From: Vibrio sp. 14G-20
Lineage (GTDB): Bacteria; Pseudomonadota; Gammaproteobacteria; Enterobacterales; Vibrionaceae
NCBI RefSeq assembly: GCF_026241515.1
Contig: NZ_JAPHPW010000014.1
Span: 1 to 64,000, forward strand
DNA length: 64,000 bases
Direction: 5' to 3'
This document shows, in pieces, positions 46,858 through 57,172 of this stretch. Numbering within the stretch: position 1 is the first letter of the stretch; each line of letters starts with the position of its first letter. The position numbers and the translations under genes were made by a program. The notes beneath the pieces are model-generated. The model saw only the letters and a list, made by a program, of their open reading frames with translations, was not told the DNA's origin and ran no database searches.

Positions 46858-48072
46858 TTACTTGCCAGCAGCAATAGTGGCTAACTGTGATATATGCGAG
46901 TTGCGAGCGTTTTCCGTTGAGGTATAGGTTTCTATAAATCGGTAACCGGCTTCTAAACCCAGGTCGTAATCATACAACAAGTCTTCTTTATCACTCATTA
47001 ATGAACTCGACTTGAGCGGTTGACTCGGCGCAATCTGCACCACAAACGCATCATCCGGCGGAGAGTTTAAAAAGTCTTGGGTTAAAGAGTATGTTTGATA
47101 ATGCACCATCAACATGTCAGCTAACCCTGAATCAAATTTATCTCCGATTAAATGGCTTAAGCGATAAATATCATCCGCACCAAACAGCCAGCGACCACCA
47201 TTCAGCAGGTCCAAATGCCCACGGTCACGTTTCTGCTCTTTTGAGCGCATGATTTGTTGTTGGAAAAAAGAGGTCCAGTCGGTTTTCCACTGTTCCACCT
47301 TTTGCTGCCAATGACCTTGAACACTGTCGAAAGATTCACGGAACCATTCCAGTTCTTCGGCAGATATCGGTTTAGGCGCTTTGACTGAAGACCCATTGAC
47401 TGGTCTTTCAACCAAATGGCCATTGCCTTCCTCAACCACAGGTTCAGTGCGAATCACCACAATAGAGCGAGCTTGTCTTCGCCACGCTTCTTGAACCGGT
47501 ATACACGCTGATACACCACCGTCCACATAAGCACTGTCACCAATATAAATTTCATCATTGTACAAACGAGGAATGGCGCACGTCGCGATCATCACCTTGT
47601 ACCAATCTTCGCCTAGTAGCGGAAAGTAGTGGTCTCGTAAGTCTTTAGAATCCGTTACAGCCGCATAGAAATGGCGATCACCTAGCGTTTGTCGCCCTAA
47701 ATCCAGGTCGAGCTTATATGGGTAAGCCATGATTTGTTCTAAGGCCCACTCTAATCCCAGATTCTTCCTGTGTCGTATATAGGAGAAGATATTAAAGAAT
47801 TCAGGAGAGGTGGTTAGGTCGAGAACAAAAGAACGGCTAAGGCCTTTATCGCGGCATAGATAAGCACATAAATTAAGAGCGCCTGCTGAGGTACCAAAAA
47901 ATTCGTCGAAGGGGTCAAAATTAGAGAGAAGAAAGGCATCCAGCACTCCAGAAGTAAAAATACTTCTCTGTCCGCCACCTTGAGCGACCAGTGCTGTTTT
48001 TCCAGCAATAAACTTAGCGTAATAATCCAAGTCTATCGCTGTATCAATATTGGTTATAATCCCACTATTCAT
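46858..48072 (-). CDS. Patatin-like phospholipase, YjjU type
   Basis: A 404-residue patatin-fold serine hydrolase. The oxyanion loop GGGQRSIFTSGVLDAF, the nucleophile elbow GTSAGALN and the catalytic Asp in DGGVSACIP are present. The order and spacing follow E. coli YjjU (357 residues). No signal peptide or membrane segment is seen, so it is probably cytoplasmic. Acyl-ester substrates are unknown. It follows a 29-residue YnhF-like gene after 41 bases on the same strand. Confidence 0.88.
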   Translation of the reverse strand: MNSGIITNIDTAIDLDYYAKFIAGKTALVAQGGGQRSIFTSGVLDAFLLSNFDPFDEFFGTSAGALNLCAYLCRDKGLSRSFVLDLTTSPEFFNIFSYIRHRKNLGLEWALEQIMAYPYKLDLDLGRQTLGDRHFYAAVTDSKDLRDHYFPLLGEDWYKVMIATCAIPRLYNDEIYIGDSAYVDGGVSACIPVQEAWRRQARSIVVIRTEPVVEEGNGHLVERPVNGSSVKAPKPISAEELEWFRESFDSVQGHWQQKVEQWKTDWTSFFQQQIMRSKEQKRDRGHLDLLNGGRWLFGADDIYRLSHLIGDKFDSGLADMLMVHYQTYSLTQDFLNSPPDDAFVVQIAPSQPLKSSSLMSDKEDLLYDYDLGLEAGYRFIETYTSTENARNSHISQLATIAAGK

Positions 48073-48113
48073 TATTCCCTGAGTATAAAAACTCAGCCTC
48101 GCAATCGATGGTA

Positions 48114-48203
48114 TTAACTACCAATCGCAATAAAGCCAAATGAAAGAATGATTGTGTAGATAAACACGGTTATTTGTAGGGCATTTTTCAGATTATGGTC
48201 CAT
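48114..48203 (-). CDS. ynhF: YnhF-like small membrane protein (29 residues)
   Basis: The frame starts MDHNLKNALQITVFIYTIIL and ends GFIAIGS: a short polar head followed by a single membrane helix. Length (29) and the pattern M-x-x-x-LK-x-x-L-x-x-T resemble E. coli YnhF, an experimentally known small protein of unknown role. AGAGGTG stands at a proper distance before the ATG. It is upstream of the patatin gene and may be co-transcribed with it. Too short for routine gene finding. Confidence 0.75.
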   Translation of the reverse strand: MDHNLKNALQITVFIYTIILSFGFIAIGS

Positions 48204-48348
48204 AGACACCTCTGGCTTATTATTAATTTGTCGAGTCTCTATTTAAGTACTATCAGGTGTGTGAAGTATCTTCAAGAATCGTCGAAATTAGTCGCACAAT
48301 ATTGATGTAACCATCACAATTAGTAAGTGTATGGATAAGGATATACTC

Positions 48349-48942
48349 ATGAATAACAAAGCAAATATGATGGCACTGATTACGCTTCTCTCCGCTTCAA
48401 ACGCGTATGCTTCGCCGGAGATCATCATTACACCTATGGTGGGTTACACCGGCGGTGGCAGTGTCGAAGACCAGGATGGTAAAACCTATGACATGAAAGG
48501 CTCTGAAAACTACACCTTTGCAATCGAAACACCAGTTGACAAAGGACGTATCGGTTTCTTCTATTCCAATCAGAGTTCTGAATTAGAAACACTCAACCTA
48601 AGCTCCTCCATCCAATACCTGCACTTTCAAAGTAGCATCTACTACCCTGCTTCGCCTGTATTATCGGGTTATCTAGGGCTAGGCCTTGGTGCTTCTTACG
48701 TCGATGTAGATTGGGCAAAAGATAAGTATGGATTCTCAACTTCCATCTTTGGTGGCTTAGAATACAAATTTAGTGACCGATTAGCGTTGAACACACAAGT
48801 ACGTTGGCTGGGTACAGTTGTCGATAACGATACCTCCGGCGTTTGTAACATCCCAAGTAACGGCCAAGAGTGCATCATTCGTTTTGATACCGACTGGATG
48901 AACCAATTCCAAGCCAATGTCGGACTGAGTTTTACTTTCTAA
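48349..48942 (+). CDS. Outer-membrane beta-barrel protein
   Basis: A 197-residue predicted barrel. A signal peptide ends after AYA near residue 21; the mature part has alternating strands and ends VGLSFTF with terminal Phe. Two cysteines in VCNIPSNGQECI may form a disulfide in one loop. The frame is open from 48331, but AAGGA seven bases before the ATG at 48349 supports the shorter start. Function not recognised. Convergent with another small barrel gene. Confidence 0.72.
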   Translation: MNNKANMMALITLLSASNAYASPEIIITPMVGYTGGGSVEDQDGKTYDMKGSENYTFAIETPVDKGRIGFFYSNQSSELETLNLSSSIQYLHFQSSIYYPASPVLSGYLGLGLGASYVDVDWAKDKYGFSTSIFGGLEYKFSDRLALNTQVRWLGTVVDNDTSGVCNIPSNGQECIIRFDTDWMNQFQANVGLSFTF

Positions 48943-48950
48943 GCGGCCCA

Positions 48951-48985
48951 AATGAAAAAACCAGCTAAATGCTGGTTTTTTCATT
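48951..48985. terminator. Bidirectional terminator
   Basis: AATGAAAAAACCAGC and its exact complement around TAAAT make a 15-bp stem with A- and T-runs inside, shared by the two convergent barrel genes. Confidence 0.88.
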
Positions 48986-49007
48986 ATTAAAGCGGTTTTA
49001 GTTCAGG

Positions 49008-49412
49008 TTAGAACTTATAGGTAACACCTAAAGCGCCGCCCACTTGCAACTCAACACCTTTATACATATCGAGTTCAGGGTGAACTTGAGCGTAAGCATT
49101 CCAACCTTCGTAGAAATTCACTTTCACGCCTAACGGCAAGCGTAAGCCAAAGTCGTCATTCCATTCAGCCCAAGCACCAGCACCGACGTACCAGCTCAAC
49201 GGAGCTTCAGTTTCGAACTGACCACGCTTCAAAATGTAATCAAATGCAGCGCCGTCATTGCCAATCGTAGCACGGTATTTCTGGTCAAATTCCACAACGA
49301 CACTCAGGTCTTGGTCAATGGCGAGTCCAACTTCCAAAGCTGGAGCTTCAGAAGCTTGAGCAAACGAGGCTCCGCTGTAGCACATAAGGCCGATCAAGTA
49401 ACGATGTTTCAT
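49008..49412 (-). CDS. Small outer-membrane barrel-like protein
   Basis: A 134-residue protein with a signal peptide ending near AQA-SEA. The remainder has amphipathic strands (LSVVVEFDQKYRATIG, WYVGAGAWAEW) and ends in GVTYKF, a terminal-Phe barrel signature. It is short for a complete eight-stranded barrel, so it may oligomerise or be periplasmic. Function not recognised. Single gene on the minus strand. Confidence 0.68.
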   Translation of the reverse strand: MKHRYLIGLMCYSGASFAQASEAPALEVGLAIDQDLSVVVEFDQKYRATIGNDGAAFDYILKRGQFETEAPLSWYVGAGAWAEWNDDFGLRLPLGVKVNFYEGWNAYAQVHPELDMYKGVELQVGGALGVTYKF

Positions 49413-49593
49413 AATATTCTCAGACTGTATTTAAAAAATGGGAGTCTACTGGAATCTCAACGAAAGGTGTCATCGCTAGGTAAAAGATAAAAGACACGAA
49501 AAACCTGAGAACGACCATCACCTGATCGAGCTTAATGGTAACTATTTGACTTAATAGGGATTAGACGCAGAAAGGTGTTTCATAGAGCAGAAA

Positions 49594-49623
49594 ACAAAAA
49601 AAGGAGGCCTGTCGGCCTCCTTT
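49594..49623 (-). terminator. Rho-independent terminator after ptsG
   Basis: AAAGGAGGCC-TGTC-GGCCTCCTTT is a perfect 10-bp stem; on the minus strand a T-run follows. It lies 21 bases past the ptsG stop. Confidence 0.9.
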
Positions 49624-49643
49624 CAATTTATTGAATCAGTGAA

Positions 49644-51074
49644 TTAACCGTTGTTACGGATCCACTCATCCATGTCTGTTTTAAGGTTGTCAGACTTAGT
49701 ACCGAAGATAGCTTGTACGCCACCAGCAACTACAACAACACCTGCAGCGCCTAGTTTCTTCAGTTTGTCTTGGTCAACAACTGCTGTATCAGCAACTGCA
49801 ACACGTAGACGAGTAATACAAGCGTCAAGACCTGTGATGTTCGCTTTGCCACCGAATGCAGCAACTAGCTCACCAGCAAGCTCTGTGCCAGTTGCAACGA
49901 TTTCGTCTTCTGACTCGTCTTCGCGACCTGGAGTTTTAAGGTCAAGTGCTTTAATCACAGTGCGGAATACGATGTAGTAAATTGCAGCGTAAGCAATACC
50001 ACATACAACCATTAGGCCCATCTTAGACGCGTTGCCAGATAGAACTAGGAAGTCGATTAGACCGTGTGAGAAAGATGTACCGTGTACAAAACCTAGAGTG
50101 TTCGCAAGAACGTATGCAGAACCAGCTAGTAGAGCGTGGATTGCGTACAGTACTGGAGCAACGAATAGGAAAGAGAATTCGATTGGTTCAGTGATACCCG
50201 TTAGGAATGAAGTCAACGCAGCAGAAGCCATGATGCCCATTACTTTAGCGCGGTTTTCAGGCTTAGCTGAGTGTGCAATCGCGATTGCAGCAGCAGGTAG
50301 ACCGAACATCTTGAACATGTAACCACCAGCTAGCTGACCGAAGCCATTGCCCGCTGCACGAGATGCGTCATCAGCAACTAGGTAACAAGTAAGAACACCG
50401 TTTTGAGTTTCGCCAGCAGCGTTTACACAAGTACCAGCTTCAAAGAAGAAAGGTACGTTCCAAACGTGGTGAAGACCAAATGGAATTAGAGAACGCTCAA
50501 CGATACCGTAGATACCAAACGCCACTTGTGGGTTTTGGTGAGCAGCCCAATCAGAGAACGCAGAGATAGCGCCGCCAACTGGTGGCCATACTACAGATAG
50601 TAGGATTGCTAGACCAATCGCAGAGAAACCTGTGATGATTGGCACAGCACGCTTACCAGCGAAGAAGCCAAGGTACTCTGGTAGTTGAATACGGAAGAAG
50701 CGGTTGAATGCCCAAGCAGCAACACCACCGACTAGGATACCACCTAGTACACCAGTATCGATTTTATCAACGCCCATTACACCAGCCATTACGCCAAGTG
50801 TAGCAGTCATGATGCCGTAACCAACGATAGCAGCTAGACCCGCTACACCATCGTTGTTAGTAAAGCCAAGTGCAACACCTACTGCGAACAGTAGTGCCAT
50901 TTGACCAAATACTGAACCACCAGCTTGTTCCATTAAGTTTGAAACGATTTCTGGAATGAAAGGAAGATCTGCTGCACCGACACCTAGCAAAATACCCGCA
51001 ACTGGTAAAACTGATACTGGAAGCATCAGAGACTTACCAACTTTCTGCAGGCTAGCAAAAAGGTTCTTAAACAT
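49644..51074 (-). CDS. ptsG: PTS glucose-specific enzyme IICB (PtsG)
   Basis: A 476-residue inner-membrane sugar permease that phosphorylates glucose while importing it (E. coli PtsG 477). The IIC domain (about residues 1-385) has multiple helices; the IIB domain at the C-terminus carries the phospho-Cys in DACITRLRV. The frame is open to 51149, but AGGAG before the ATG at 51074 gives [20 protein letters not shown], matching the family. Regulation by Mlc is expected from family knowledge. It follows tatD in the same direction but with its own 445-base leader region. Confidence 0.95.
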   Translation of the reverse strand: MFKNLFASLQKVGKSLMLPVSVLPVAGILLGVGAADLPFIPEIVSNLMEQAGGSVFGQMALLFAVGVALGFTNNDGVAGLAAIVGYGIMTATLGVMAGVMGVDKIDTGVLGGILVGGVAAWAFNRFFRIQLPEYLGFFAGKRAVPIITGFSAIGLAILLSVVWPPVGGAISAFSDWAAHQNPQVAFGIYGIVERSLIPFGLHHVWNVPFFFEAGTCVNAAGETQNGVLTCYLVADDASRAAGNGFGQLAGGYMFKMFGLPAAAIAIAHSAKPENRAKVMGIMASAALTSFLTGITEPIEFSFLFVAPVLYAIHALLAGSAYVLANTLGFVHGTSFSHGLIDFLVLSGNASKMGLMVVCGIAYAAIYYIVFRTVIKALDLKTPGREDESEDEIVATGTELAGELVAAFGGKANITGLDACITRLRVAVADTAVVDQDKLKKLGAAGVVVVAGGVQAIFGTKSDNLKTDMDEWIRNNG

Positions 51075-51476
51075 GTTTATGCTCCTGATAAAGATAAAAT
51101 AATTATATTGGGTTCTAACGGCACACCCCCGTAGCCTATATGTTAGCACCCTGCGAAAATGTAACCATGTATTGCATTATATTTTCTGCCGCTAAATATA
51201 TATTGATGGGGAACTAACTTTCTAGTCACTTACGAAATTTAGTTTCAAAACACGTCTTGGATCACATGTCAAATCTAGAAATGCAATGCTTTACAATCAT
51301 TTAATTCATTGAAATATATAAGCATTTTTCAAGAGCCCTATTATTTTACTGGGTGAATAAAATAGGATCGAATGTTATTTTTAGTAACAAAATTACAAAT
51401 GTTATAATTAGCGCTCTCAAGTTCAACATAATTCGTAAACATTAAAAAAAAACGTATTTTTGGTGATCAAAAACAC
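51075..51476. other. ptsG promoter region
   Basis: An AT-rich region between the tatD terminator and ptsG. GAAA-TTTAG-TTTC (51234-51246) is a symmetric site that could be an Mlc operator; the match is weak. No reading frame or known RNA was seen. Confidence 0.4.
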
Positions 51477-51500
51477 AAAAAGGGAGCTTTCGCTCCCTTT
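51472..51500 (-). terminator. Rho-independent terminator after tatD
   Basis: AAAAGGGAGC-TTTC-GCTCCCTTTT; on the minus strand the stem is followed by TTTTTG. It ends the long fab-holB-tatD cluster. Confidence 0.88.
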
Positions 51501-51519
51501 TATTTGTTTACTTAGATTT

Positions 51520-52287
51520 TTATCGCAAAAAAAGTTTTTGGTAATTTTTGGTCGTTTGTTCGGCAACCTCTTTCATCGACACACCTTTTAATTGCGCAAT
51601 GTAGGCCGCCACTTCGACTACATATGCAGGCTGATTCTGCTTTCCACGATATGGGATGGGTGCCAAGTATGGAGAATCCGTCTCGATCAGTAACCTGTCT
51701 AACGGTAGGTTTTTAACAACTTCTTTAAGTTCTGTAGCCTGCTTAAAGGTCACAATACCCGAAATTGAGATATAGAAACCCAGTTCCATTGCTGCTTCAG
51801 CGAACGCTTGATCTTCGGTAAAGCAGTGAATCACACCACCACACTTATCAGCTCCGCCATCACGTAAAATAGCTAATGTGTCTTTACGTGCGTTACGAGT
51901 GTGAATGATCAAAGGTTTATTCAGCTCAACAGCCAGCTCAACATGCTGCTTAAATCGTAGCTGTTGCAGCTCTGCCGTCTCTGGTTGGTAGTGATAATCT
52001 AAACCTGTCTCACCAATCGCCACAACCTTAGGGTTGCTCGCGTATTCACGCATTGTCTCTAGGCTGAAATCACTTTCAACATCGAGAGGGTGAACGCCAC
52101 AAGAGGCTTTAACGTTATCAAACGGCGAGATCATCTCGAGCATGTTTTCAAACGAATCTAGTGTCACACCGACAGAAAGCAGCTGGTCTACATTAGCAGC
52201 CTTCGCCTTGTTCACCACATCTTCTACGCTTGTGTGTAAATCTTGATAATCCAATTTGTCTAAATGACAGTGGGAATCTACGAACAT
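51520..52287 (-). CDS. ycfH: TatD family metal-dependent hydrolase (YcfH)
   Basis: A 255-residue TIM-barrel hydrolase of the TatD family. Metal-binding motifs are SHCHLD at the N-terminus, GETGLDYH, IIHTRN, HCFTE and the final ETDSPYLAP. TatD enzymes act as metal-dependent nucleases or D-aminoacyl-tRNA-type hydrolases; the role of the YcfH branch is unsettled. GAGGAA before the ATG at 52287 (MFVDSHCHLD) decides the start over the one at 52314. It overlaps holB by 10 bases. Confidence 0.9.
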   Translation of the reverse strand: MFVDSHCHLDKLDYQDLHTSVEDVVNKAKAANVDQLLSVGVTLDSFENMLEMISPFDNVKASCGVHPLDVESDFSLETMREYASNPKVVAIGETGLDYHYQPETAELQQLRFKQHVELAVELNKPLIIHTRNARKDTLAILRDGGADKCGGVIHCFTEDQAFAEAAMELGFYISISGIVTFKQATELKEVVKNLPLDRLLIETDSPYLAPIPYRGKQNQPAYVVEVAAYIAQLKGVSMKEVAEQTTKNYQKLFLR

Positions 52288-53243
52288 GTTTCCTCGCAAG
52301 TGGCTATTAGCCAATTCATTATGAGTAGCTCCGTATTGAGCCCAGGGTGTTGCTTTAACTGCTCAATCAATATCAGCAGCTTATTCGATGCTGCGTAAGC
52401 ATTTTGATAAGACATCACTTCGACCAGTGCTTTCGCGCTAGGAGTCATAGCCTGAGTCGCCAAGTCAAAATGCAGCTTCTGCACGTCAGACAATAAGTGC
52501 CATAGCCAACCCAATTGAATCAAAGGGTCTTTGCTAAGCTCTGTCGAGAATTTTAGCATGTCAGGTTGAGTGCCCTTAATGACATTAACAAAGCCATCGA
52601 GCGCTTTGGTCGAAGCTTCAACTCCACCCTGCTCGAACATCGCCTTTGCTTTTAAAGGCGCGTTGTCATTCAGCGCTAAAATATATTGTGGAACAGCCTT
52701 ACCAACTTCACCATCTAACCAAGCCGATCCTGCCTCTAACTGTGGGCTTACCACATTAAATTGTTGGCAACGGCTAATGATAGTTGGCATCAAGCGGTTA
52801 CTGTTACGAGTAGACAGAATGAAGATGCACTTGCTTGATGGCTCTTCCAGAGTTTTCAGTAATGCATTGGAAGCCGATTCGTTCATTGCTTCAGCAGGGT
52901 TAAGCAAGATAACGCGCAAACCACCTAACTGCGACGATTGTTGAGCCCAGCGGTTACTGGCACGCACTTGATCAACCGTGATCGCCTTGCCTTCTTTCTC
53001 TGGTGAGATCACATGAAAATCAGGATGACTCCCCGACTTCATTAATTCACAGCTGTGGCAAAACCCGCACGACTCGTTTTCATAATTCGTGCACATCAAA
53101 ACGTCGGTAAGTTGGCTAATCAACGCATCAACGCCGAGCCCTTCCGGTGCATTAACAATCACAGAGTTAGGAAAACGCTCCGCATCGAGACTTTTTTTCC
53201 ACTCACTCCATACCGGTGTGAGCCAAGAATACACTTCCGCCAT
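52278..53243 (-). CDS. holB: DNA polymerase III subunit delta-prime
   Basis: A 321-residue clamp-loader subunit. It has the AAA+ fold with a degenerate P-loop (NAPEGLGVDALIS), the zinc-binding cysteines CTNYENESCGFCHSCELM, and the SRC motif ISRCQQF. It helps load the beta clamp during replication. It follows tmk after 6 bases, and its end overlaps tatD, as in E. coli where the order tmk-holB-ycfH is the same. Confidence 0.92.
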   Translation of the reverse strand: MAEVYSWLTPVWSEWKKSLDAERFPNSVIVNAPEGLGVDALISQLTDVLMCTNYENESCGFCHSCELMKSGSHPDFHVISPEKEGKAITVDQVRASNRWAQQSSQLGGLRVILLNPAEAMNESASNALLKTLEEPSSKCIFILSTRNSNRLMPTIISRCQQFNVVSPQLEAGSAWLDGEVGKAVPQYILALNDNAPLKAKAMFEQGGVEASTKALDGFVNVIKGTQPDMLKFSTELSKDPLIQLGWLWHLLSDVQKLHFDLATQAMTPSAKALVEVMSYQNAYAASNKLLILIEQLKQHPGLNTELLIMNWLIATCEETCS

Positions 53244-53249
53244 GATTAC

Positions 53250-53882
53250 CTACTGTTTGTCGAGCCAAGCAGTTAGCGCGACTTTAATATCAGCGGCTAC
53301 TTGCTCAATTTCTTGCTGCGCGTTAATCACAAGTACAGAATCATCTTGTTTTGCAATTTCTAGATAGCGCTCACGCGTACGCTCAAAGAATGAGATGTCC
53401 ATCTTTTCAATTCTATCAAGCTCACCACGGCCTCTAGCACGCTCTAGACCTACTCTAGGGTCTAGGTCCAAATATAGCGTTAGATCGGGTTTAAAGCCGC
53501 CTAGCGTGGTTGCTTTCAGTGATTCCATAGTCGTGCGCGCGATCTGACGACCACCGCCTTGGTATGCCTGTGAAGACATATCATGACGATCACCCAATAC
53601 CCATTGACCACTGTCGAGTGCGGGCTTGATGACGTTTTCTACTAATTGAACACGTGCTGCATACATCAGCAGCAATTCAGTCATGTCTTGAAGCTTCTCG
53701 CCTTCGTGCTCTTCTTTAACCAATGAGCGCATCTTTTCAGCTAAGACAGTCCCACCCGGCTCACGAGTATTAACAATATCCTCAACACCCGATGCTTTTA
53801 ATGTCTCAACGATGGCATTGATTGCTGTGCTTTTACCAGCGCCTTCAAGGCCTTCAACCACGATAAATTTCGACTGATTCAT
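53250..53882 (-). CDS. tmk: Thymidylate kinase
   Basis: A 210-residue dTMP kinase, making dTDP for DNA synthesis. The P-loop GLEGAGKST, the DRH/DR motif ([16 protein letters not shown]) and the [19 protein letters not shown] lid region are clear. Length agrees with E. coli Tmk (213). It lies 10 bases after mltG and 6 before holB in the same operon. Confidence 0.95.
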   Translation of the reverse strand: MNQSKFIVVEGLEGAGKSTAINAIVETLKASGVEDIVNTREPGGTVLAEKMRSLVKEEHEGEKLQDMTELLLMYAARVQLVENVIKPALDSGQWVLGDRHDMSSQAYQGGGRQIARTTMESLKATTLGGFKPDLTLYLDLDPRVGLERARGRGELDRIEKMDISFFERTRERYLEIAKQDDSVLVINAQQEIEQVAADIKVALTAWLDKQ

Positions 53883-53892
53883 AATTATTTCT

Positions 53893-54909
53893 TTATCTGT
53901 TTTTTCTTAATTGCTTTAAGTAAGCTCGCACTGCACGGTTATGCTCAGTCAAACTCTTTGAAAATACGTGACCACCTGTCCCACTCGCAACGAAATACAA
54001 GTAGTTGCTCTTCTCTGGATTCAACGCCGCGTTGATAGACGCTTTGCCTGCCATAGCGATAGGAGTCGGTGGCAAGCCACTCATTGTATAGGTGTTGTAC
54101 GGCGTTGGCGTGCGTAAGTCTTTTTTACGGATATTGCCATCGTAGCTGTCACCCATGCCGTAGATAACCGTTGGATCAGTTTGCAGACGCATACGCTTGT
54201 TCAAGCGGTTAACGAACACAGAAGAAACACGCTCACGTTCTGACGCAACGGCGGTCTCTTTCTCAATAATAGACGCAAGAATTAACGCTTCGTATGGCGA
54301 TTTAAGAGGAAGCTTATCATCTCGATTTTCCCACTCTTCATTCACCACGTTCATTAGATCTCGGTGGGCGCGCTTCAACAGATCTAAATCCGTTGTGCCA
54401 TAGGTGTAGTGATACGTTTCTGCTAAGAAAAGACCTTCAAGCTTTTCATTTTCAATACCCAACTTTTCAGCGATCTCTGTTTCAGACACACCATCCAGCG
54501 TCTGTTGAATGAATTCGTTGTCTTTTAGCTGAACAAGCCACTCATCAAAGCGACTGCCTTCTACGAAAGTAATCATGAACTGGTGCTCTTTCCCTTCGAC
54601 CAGCACTTGTAGCGCTTGCTCGAGGGTTAAACCTGGCTCAAGCAGGAATGTACCCGCTTTTACGTCTACAAGCTCAGGATGTAACTTACGGATTAATTTC
54701 TCGTAAGGAGAAGCCTCAAATAGCCCCTCATTTATCAACTGTGCCAGAACACGATTAAAGCTGCTGCCTGAAGCAACAGTCACAACTTGTGGTTTTTCTA
54801 ATTGAATAACTTGTTTCAGGTTATCTTGCGCTTGGTTATAAATGTAGAAACCAGCAGCACCGGCTGCAATTAGGCACAAGATAATAAAAATAAATAACTT
54901 TTTGATCAC
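53893..54909 (-). CDS. mltG: Endolytic murein transglycosylase MltG
   Basis: A 338-residue inner-membrane protein with one N-terminal helix ([20 protein letters not shown]) and a periplasmic YceG-type domain. The catalytic Glu is in ASIIEKETA; the conserved DPTVIYGMG and [16 protein letters not shown] segments are present. MltG cuts nascent peptidoglycan glycan strands and limits their length. Its start overlaps the pabC stop by 4 bases, so translation is coupled. Confidence 0.95.
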   Translation of the reverse strand: MIKKLFIFIILCLIAAGAAGFYIYNQAQDNLKQVIQLEKPQVVTVASGSSFNRVLAQLINEGLFEASPYEKLIRKLHPELVDVKAGTFLLEPGLTLEQALQVLVEGKEHQFMITFVEGSRFDEWLVQLKDNEFIQQTLDGVSETEIAEKLGIENEKLEGLFLAETYHYTYGTTDLDLLKRAHRDLMNVVNEEWENRDDKLPLKSPYEALILASIIEKETAVASERERVSSVFVNRLNKRMRLQTDPTVIYGMGDSYDGNIRKKDLRTPTPYNTYTMSGLPPTPIAMAGKASINAALNPEKSNYLYFVASGTGGHVFSKSLTEHNRAVRAYLKQLRKNR

Positions 54910-55730
54910 GAGTTTAGTTGTCCTTGAAGGCTACGAGTAACGTTTCCAATGTTAAATTGGGTATCACTTATACGGGTAACTGGGGCAACCCCTAAGATGG
55001 AGTTGGTCATGAAAACCTCATCAGCTTGCATGAGTTGAGATAAGCAGTAGTCACTAATAGTAACGGAAAGTTCAGCTTGATTCAGCGCGGTTAACACTTG
55101 CTTACGCATAACCCCAGCAACGCCACTTTGCGTCAGTTGAGGAGTGTGAATCGTCTGCCCTTTTCGCCAAAACAGATTGGCCATGGTGGTTTCAATCACA
55201 TTACCTGAGATATCAAGAACCACACCATCAACTTCATTAGCTTGATCCATTTCATCTTTCATCAAAATCTGCTCAAGACGATTATTGTGCTTATGGCCAG
55301 CAAGTAGTGGGCTCAAACCTAGCGCTTGATGACAGATACCGAGTTCAACACCGTAGTCTTGCCACGCTGAATAATGACTTGGGTAATCAAAAGTACTGAT
55401 GGTGATTGTCGGCTTGGCGATATTCTTCGTACTGTAGCCACGCCCGCCTGCCCCACGGCTAACGTGCAGTTTGATCCCTGATTTTTCATTATGAAGATCG
55501 TTATCTTGGATATGTTGAAGCGCACTATCGAGCCAAACATTAACTACATCCCAATCAAGAGCAGAAATGCGTAACGCTTTCAGGCATTCATCGACGCGAC
55601 GCTGATGATCGTGAAAATGTTGAATCTGACCACCTTGAACAAGCATGGTGGTAAAACAGCCATCTCCGTACTGAAACGAACGGTCCAAGATATCGACAGT
55701 TTGCTGGCTTTCTCCATCAACCCAAAACAT
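54906..55730 (-). CDS. pabC: Aminodeoxychorismate lyase
   Basis: A 274-residue PLP enzyme of fold type IV, making p-aminobenzoate for folate. Seen are the DRSFQYGDGCFTT start, the PLP-binding Lys in LLAGHKHNNRLEQ and the VIETTMANLFWR motif. The frame extends to 55742, but GGGG before the ATG at 55730 (MFWVDGESQQ) gives a better start. The fabF terminator hairpin lies directly upstream and its T-run reaches the ribosome binding site. Confidence 0.9.
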   Translation of the reverse strand: MFWVDGESQQTVDILDRSFQYGDGCFTTMLVQGGQIQHFHDHQRRVDECLKALRISALDWDVVNVWLDSALQHIQDNDLHNEKSGIKLHVSRGAGGRGYSTKNIAKPTITISTFDYPSHYSAWQDYGVELGICHQALGLSPLLAGHKHNNRLEQILMKDEMDQANEVDGVVLDISGNVIETTMANLFWRKGQTIHTPQLTQSGVAGVMRKQVLTALNQAELSVTISDYCLSQLMQADEVFMTNSILGVAPVTRISDTQFNIGNVTRSLQGQLNS

Positions 55731-55742
55731 GTTTTTCCCCAT

Positions 55743-55780
55743 AAAAAGAAACGGCTCAATGCTAAAGCATCAAGCCGTTT
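55743..55780 (-). terminator. Terminator between fabF and pabC
   Basis: AAACGGCT and AGCCGTTT, with an inner ATGC/GCAT pair, form a hairpin; on the minus strand CTTTTTA follows. It separates the fatty-acid genes from pabC-mltG-tmk-holB, probably only in part. Confidence 0.8.
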
Positions 55781-55834
55781 AAAAACAAGTCTAATTGTGA
55801 CTATCTACGAGTGTTTACGTCTTTAATAAGATGA

Positions 55835-57079
55835 TTAAATCTTTTTGAAGATCAAACAGCCGTTTGTACCACCGAAACCGAATGAGTTACATGCAGCATA
55901 TTCCATGTTGCTAACTTCACGCGCAGTGTGAGGTACTAAGTCAATATCTAAGCCTTCTTCAGGATCATCTAGGTTGATTGTTGGTGGAACAATTTGATCA
56001 ACCAGAGACATAGCCGTGATGATAGCTTCAGCAGAACCTGCAGCACCTAAAAGGTGACCAGTCATCGATTTCGTAGAAGAAACCAATACTTGCTTGCTGC
56101 CTGCTTCGCCAAGAGCACGTTTAATGCCCTTAACTTCTGCTACGTCACCCGCAGGAGTCGATGTACCGTGTGCGTTAACATAACCGATTTGCTCACCAGT
56201 AATGCCAGCATCACGCATAGCCGCTTCCATCGCTAATGCACCACCAGAGCCATCTTCACTTGGAGATGTCATGTGGTAAGCGTCACCCGACATACCGAAG
56301 CCAACTAGCTCACAGTAAATCTTAGCGCCACGAGCTTTCGCATGTTCGTACTCTTCAAGAACCATCATGCCTGCACCGTCACCAAGAACGAAGCCATCAC
56401 GGCCTTTGTCCCATGGACGAGAAGCTTTTTGAGGCTCATCGTTACGAGTAGACAGTGCTTTAGCCGCACCAAAACCACCCATACCTAGTGGCGTTGATGC
56501 TTTTTCAGCACCACCCGCTAGCATTGCGTCAGCATCGCCGTATGCAATCATACGAGCCGCGTGACCAATGTTATGTAGGCCAGTCGTACATGCAGTAGAA
56601 ATCGCGATGTTTGGACCACGTAGGCCGCGCATGATAGACATGTGACCAGCAATCATATTCACGATCGTAGACGGTACGAAAAACGGGCTGATCTTACGAG
56701 GGCCTTTTTCAGTTAGAGCTTGGTGACCGGCTTCGATCAAACCAAGACCACCAATACCAGAACCGATAGCAACACCCACACGAGGAGCGTTTTCTTCAGT
56801 AATAGTTAGGGCTGAATCATCTAAAGCTTGAATACCTGCTGCGACGCCGTACTGGATGAACAAGTCCATCTTACGAGCATCTTTTTTAGTCATATACTCT
56901 TCGCAGTTAAAGTCTTTAACTAAACCTGCAAAACGAGTTGAGAAATTGGTTGCATCAAAATGATCGATATTAACGATACCACTTTGACCAGCTAGCAGGG
57001 CTTTCCAAGAAGATTCTACAGTGTTGCCTACCGGCGACAACATACCCATGCCAGTGACAACTACACGACGCTTGGACAC
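55835..57079 (-). CDS. fabF: 3-oxoacyl-ACP synthase II (KAS II)
   Basis: A 414-residue condensing enzyme for fatty-acid elongation, which also controls the temperature-dependent share of vaccenate. The catalytic Cys is in [12 protein letters not shown], and the two histidines are in [11 protein letters not shown] and [12 protein letters not shown]. Length agrees with E. coli FabF (413). It follows acpP after a 93-base gap with a strong hairpin. Confidence 0.97.
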   Translation of the reverse strand: MSKRRVVVTGMGMLSPVGNTVESSWKALLAGQSGIVNIDHFDATNFSTRFAGLVKDFNCEEYMTKKDARKMDLFIQYGVAAGIQALDDSALTITEENAPRVGVAIGSGIGGLGLIEAGHQALTEKGPRKISPFFVPSTIVNMIAGHMSIMRGLRGPNIAISTACTTGLHNIGHAARMIAYGDADAMLAGGAEKASTPLGMGGFGAAKALSTRNDEPQKASRPWDKGRDGFVLGDGAGMMVLEEYEHAKARGAKIYCELVGFGMSGDAYHMTSPSEDGSGGALAMEAAMRDAGITGEQIGYVNAHGTSTPAGDVAEVKGIKRALGEAGSKQVLVSSTKSMTGHLLGAAGSAEAIITAMSLVDQIVPPTINLDDPEEGLDIDLVPHTAREVSNMEYAACNSFGFGGTNGCLIFKKI

Positions 57080-57139
57080 GATATTACACTCCGGGGATTG
57101 AGGTGATTTAAGATGAGGATAGATGAGTTAGATAAAACA

Positions 57140-57162
57140 CAGGCGGTCGAGGTGACCGCCTG
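57140..57162 (-). promoter_or_regulatory. Intercistronic hairpin after acpP
   Basis: CAGGCGGTC and GACCGCCTG form a perfect 9-bp stem with GAGGT loop, 10 bases past the acpP stop. The following T-tract (TGTTTTATC) is interrupted, so it could be a leaky terminator that keeps acpP mRNA above fabF. Confidence 0.65.
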
Positions 57163-57172
57163 GGACAGATTA

